Assembly (NCBI GenBank): GCA_945875935.1
Contig: CAMCNE010000016.1
Coordinates: forward strand, 1-32,894
Source: Bordetella parapertussis
GTDB taxonomy: Bacteria; Pseudomonadota; Gammaproteobacteria; Burkholderiales; Burkholderiaceae_C
Direction: 5' to 3'
Length of the DNA stretch: 32,894 nucleotides
Below, piece after piece: positions 31,035 through 32,894 of this stretch; position 1 is the first letter of the stretch; each line of letters opens with the position of its first letter. The notes beneath the pieces were generated by a model. The model did not search any database and was not told where the DNA came from. It saw only the letters and a list, made by a program, of their open reading frames with translations. The position numbers and the translations under genes were made by a program.

Positions 31035-32894
31035 CTAGCGCGAGACCGCTGCGGCAGCCACGGCCTGGCCAGCCTGCGCCACCGCGCGCGACAAGGCGGC
31101 CGAGCCCGCATAAGGCAGCGGCAGATAGGTCGCACCCATCATGCGCGCGAGTGCCTGCGCCGCCGGCTGGGGCTGCGGCGCGGTGTCGATCAGCAGCGTG
31201 CTCAGATTCGCCAGGCGGTACTGGCGCGCAGCCAGATCGACATCCTCGGCCGCTCGCGCTCGGCCCGGGCTGCCGTCACGCGCCACGTTGCCGCGACCGT
31301 CGGTGAGCAGCACCACGATCGGCGTTTCGCCACGGCGGGCGATCTGTTCGCCCAGAGCGGCCGCCGCATCGATGCCGCTGGCCAGCGGCGTGCCGCCGCC
31401 TCCGGGCAGACCGGCCAGGCTGCGCTTGGCACGCACCAGCGAACGCGTGGGTGGCAGCAGCAACTCGGCCCCGCGGCCGCGAAACGACAACACCGCCACC
31501 TGGTCGCGGCGCACATAGCAATCGGCCAGCAGCAACTCGACCGCGCCCTTGGCCTCGGCCAGACGGTTGAGTGCCGCCGAGCCCGATGCATCCACCACGA
31601 ACACCGTGGTGGTGGCACCGCGCTGCTGGTAGCGCGTGACGTGGAAGTCATCTCTGCGCACCTGCACCCGGGCCACCGGCGCGGTGGGCTTCTTCGCAGC
31701 GCGCTTGCGAGCGGTGACCACCTCGACGGCTGCGATGCGCGCCATCTCGGCTTGTCGCAGCTTTTGCCACGGTGCTGCGGCACGCAGCGTTTCGATCACG
31801 TTCAAGCGCGAGCCGGCGCGTGGCTCGCCGCGCCGAGCACCTCGCGGGCGACCACGCGACTGGCTGGCCTTGGACGCGCCCATGCGGCCTGCCGCGTTGC
31901 TGCGCGCGCGCTGCTCAAGCCCGAGCTGCATGGCTGCCAGCAGCCCCGGCGGAATGGCCGCTTGAGCAGCCGCCAGCACCAGTTCGGCCAGATCGTCCAT
32001 CGTCGGTTCGCGCTCGGGCTCTTCGTCAGGCGGATCGGCTGGGTCCTCATCGGGCCGCTCGGGCGGCGGCGGAGGCTCTTCGGGCTCGGGCGGCTCTTCG
32101 GGCTGCTCGGGTGGCGGATCGGCGGGTTCTTGTTCTTCGGGTTGATCTTCTTCGGGCGGTGGCTCAGCCGTGGGCATTCGCGTGGCACGCGGCGACAGCA
32201 CCAGCGCTGCGGCCAGCGCCACGTCTTCGTCGATCAGGCAAATGCGCCCGTCGAGCGCTGCGGCCGCGCGCGCCACGCGCAGCGCTTGCATCGGTGCGCG
32301 AATCGAATACACACCCAGTTGCAGTGCTGCGGCCACCAGCGCCTGAACGACATCGAGTTCGGCTTCGATACGGGGCAACAGCGATCGGGCGCGAGCGACA
32401 TCTTCCCGGGTGGTGCGAAACGGCAGCTCCATCCCTTCGGATTCGGCAGCCGCCGCCGGGTCGGGCAACACCGGATGCAGATCGATCATGAAGCCCAGGC
32501 GATCGAGCAGCGCCGGGGCCATGCGCTCGTCGTCGGCCAGCCCCTCGTCAAGCGCGACCACCCCGAAGCGCGTGGGGTGCCGTGAAGCCAGTCCCTCGCG
32601 CTCGAGAGCGACTTCGCCGGAATCGATCACCGCCGCCAGCCGCGCGGCCGTGGCCGGGGACATGCGTTCGGCCATGGCCATCAGCACCACGCCGCCATCG
32701 GCCAGCGTCAACACGCCTTTTTGCGCGATGGGCCGACCGGCTTGCAGCGTGGCCGCCAGGTCCAGACCGCCCAGCAGGCGTTCGTCGTTGATGTGCAGCG
32801 GCACCCGGCGCACGGGCGTGTCTTCGGGCAACAAATCGTGCAGCAGTTGCAACCAGGCGTCGCGCCCTGGTGTGGCCAGCGAGCGGATGGCCAC
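31035..32894 (-). CDS. bchD: Magnesium chelatase subunit D, 5' end missing
   Basis: The visible 619 residues cover almost all of BchD, the AAA+/VWA subunit that with BchI drives magnesium insertion by BchH. The N-terminal AAA+ part is degenerate (LLGGLDLAATLQAGRPIAQ, no Walker A). An acidic proline-rich linker spans about residues 242-298. The C-terminal VWA domain has the MIDAS motif DASGS (435-439), GGGTPL (499-504) and TDGRGN (531-536). The frame is open to the edge. About 20-40 further N-terminal residues are expected outside, judged by recalled homologues; GTG at 32894 is unlikely to be the true start. Confidence 0.95.
   Translation of the reverse strand: MAIRSLATPGRDAWLQLLHDLLPEDTPVRRVPLHINDERLLGGLDLAATLQAGRPIAQKGVLTLADGGVVLMAMAERMSPATAARLAAVIDSGEVALEREGLASRHPTRFGVVALDEGLADDERMAPALLDRLGFMIDLHPVLPDPAAAAESEGMELPFRTTREDVARARSLLPRIEAELDVVQALVAAALQLGVYSIRAPMQALRVARAAAALDGRICLIDEDVALAAALVLSPRATRMPTAEPPPEEDQPEEQEPADPPPEQPEEPPEPEEPPPPPERPDEDPADPPDEEPEREPTMDDLAELVLAAAQAAIPPGLLAAMQLGLEQRARSNAAGRMGASKASQSRGRPRGARRGEPRAGSRLNVIETLRAAAPWQKLRQAEMARIAAVEVVTARKRAAKKPTAPVARVQVRRDDFHVTRYQQRGATTTVFVVDASGSAALNRLAEAKGAVELLLADCYVRRDQVAVLSFRGRGAELLLPPTRSLVRAKRSLAGLPGGGGTPLASGIDAAAALGEQIARRGETPIVVLLTDGRGNVARDGSPGRARAAEDVDLAARQYRLANLSTLLIDTAPQPQPAAQALARMMGATYLPLPYAGSAALSRAVAQAGQAVAAAAVSR

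Noticed and set aside
30840..32585. Plus-strand frame of 581 codons opposite bchD/bchO
   Set aside because: The bchD frame contains AAA+ and VWA motifs; the opposing frame is Arg/His/Gly-rich without homology that I can see.
1..32894. tRNA, rRNA, CRISPR arrays, insertion sequences and phage genes
   Set aside because: I saw no cloverleaf-type RNA gene, no regularly spaced direct repeats and no transposase or integrase frame anywhere in the window.

Overview
The window is GC-rich, about 60-65%, and reads as the chromosome of a purple, bacteriochlorophyll-a-containing betaproteobacterium of the Rubrivivax/Rhodoferax (Burkholderiales) type. This rests on the puf order ending in a tetrahaem pufC, the crtEF-bchCXYZ-puf superoperon, the spheroidene-pathway methylase CrtF, and the housekeeping block mltG-tmk-holB-pilZ-tatD next to ygfZ. 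The genus call is inference from recalled family resemblance; no search was run.

Left part (1-5212). The 5' end of a YgfZ-like gene diverges from a rightward housekeeping operon: mltG, tmk, holB, pilZ, tatD and a secreted ankyrin protein, with overlapping or nearly touching genes. An unassigned 68-residue gene follows, then a short AT-rich, inverted-repeat-rich intergenic stretch.

Middle (5213-11480). A leftward cluster copZ, mscS (large), mscS (small), patatin-like phospholipase is linked by 4-nt overlaps and one 13-nt gap. It diverges from the Cu(I)-exporting ATPase gene copA. copA ends at a hairpin shared with the oppositely oriented end of the puf operon.

Photosynthesis superoperon (11527-22590, leftward). 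The transcription order is crtE, crtF, bchC, bchX, bchY, bchZ, pufB, an extra 75-residue membrane-protein gene, pufA, pufL, pufM, pufC. It covers early spheroidene-type carotenoid synthesis, chlorin reduction and side-chain oxidation of bacteriochlorophyllide, LH1, the reaction centre and its tetrahaem electron donor. PpsR/CrtJ-type palindromes lie ahead of crtE and ahead of bchC. A strong hairpin between pufA and pufL should set LH1 to reaction-centre mRNA ratios. The most unusual element is the 75-residue gene between pufB and pufA, at a place where these two LH1 genes are normally adjacent.

Right part (22863-32894). A complete System I cytochrome c maturation operon, ccmABCDEFGHI, runs rightward inside the photosynthesis cluster. 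It is followed by leftward bchO and bchD (magnesium chelatase), bchD running off the window. The ccm block would supply the haem attachment that PufC needs, so its position makes functional sense.
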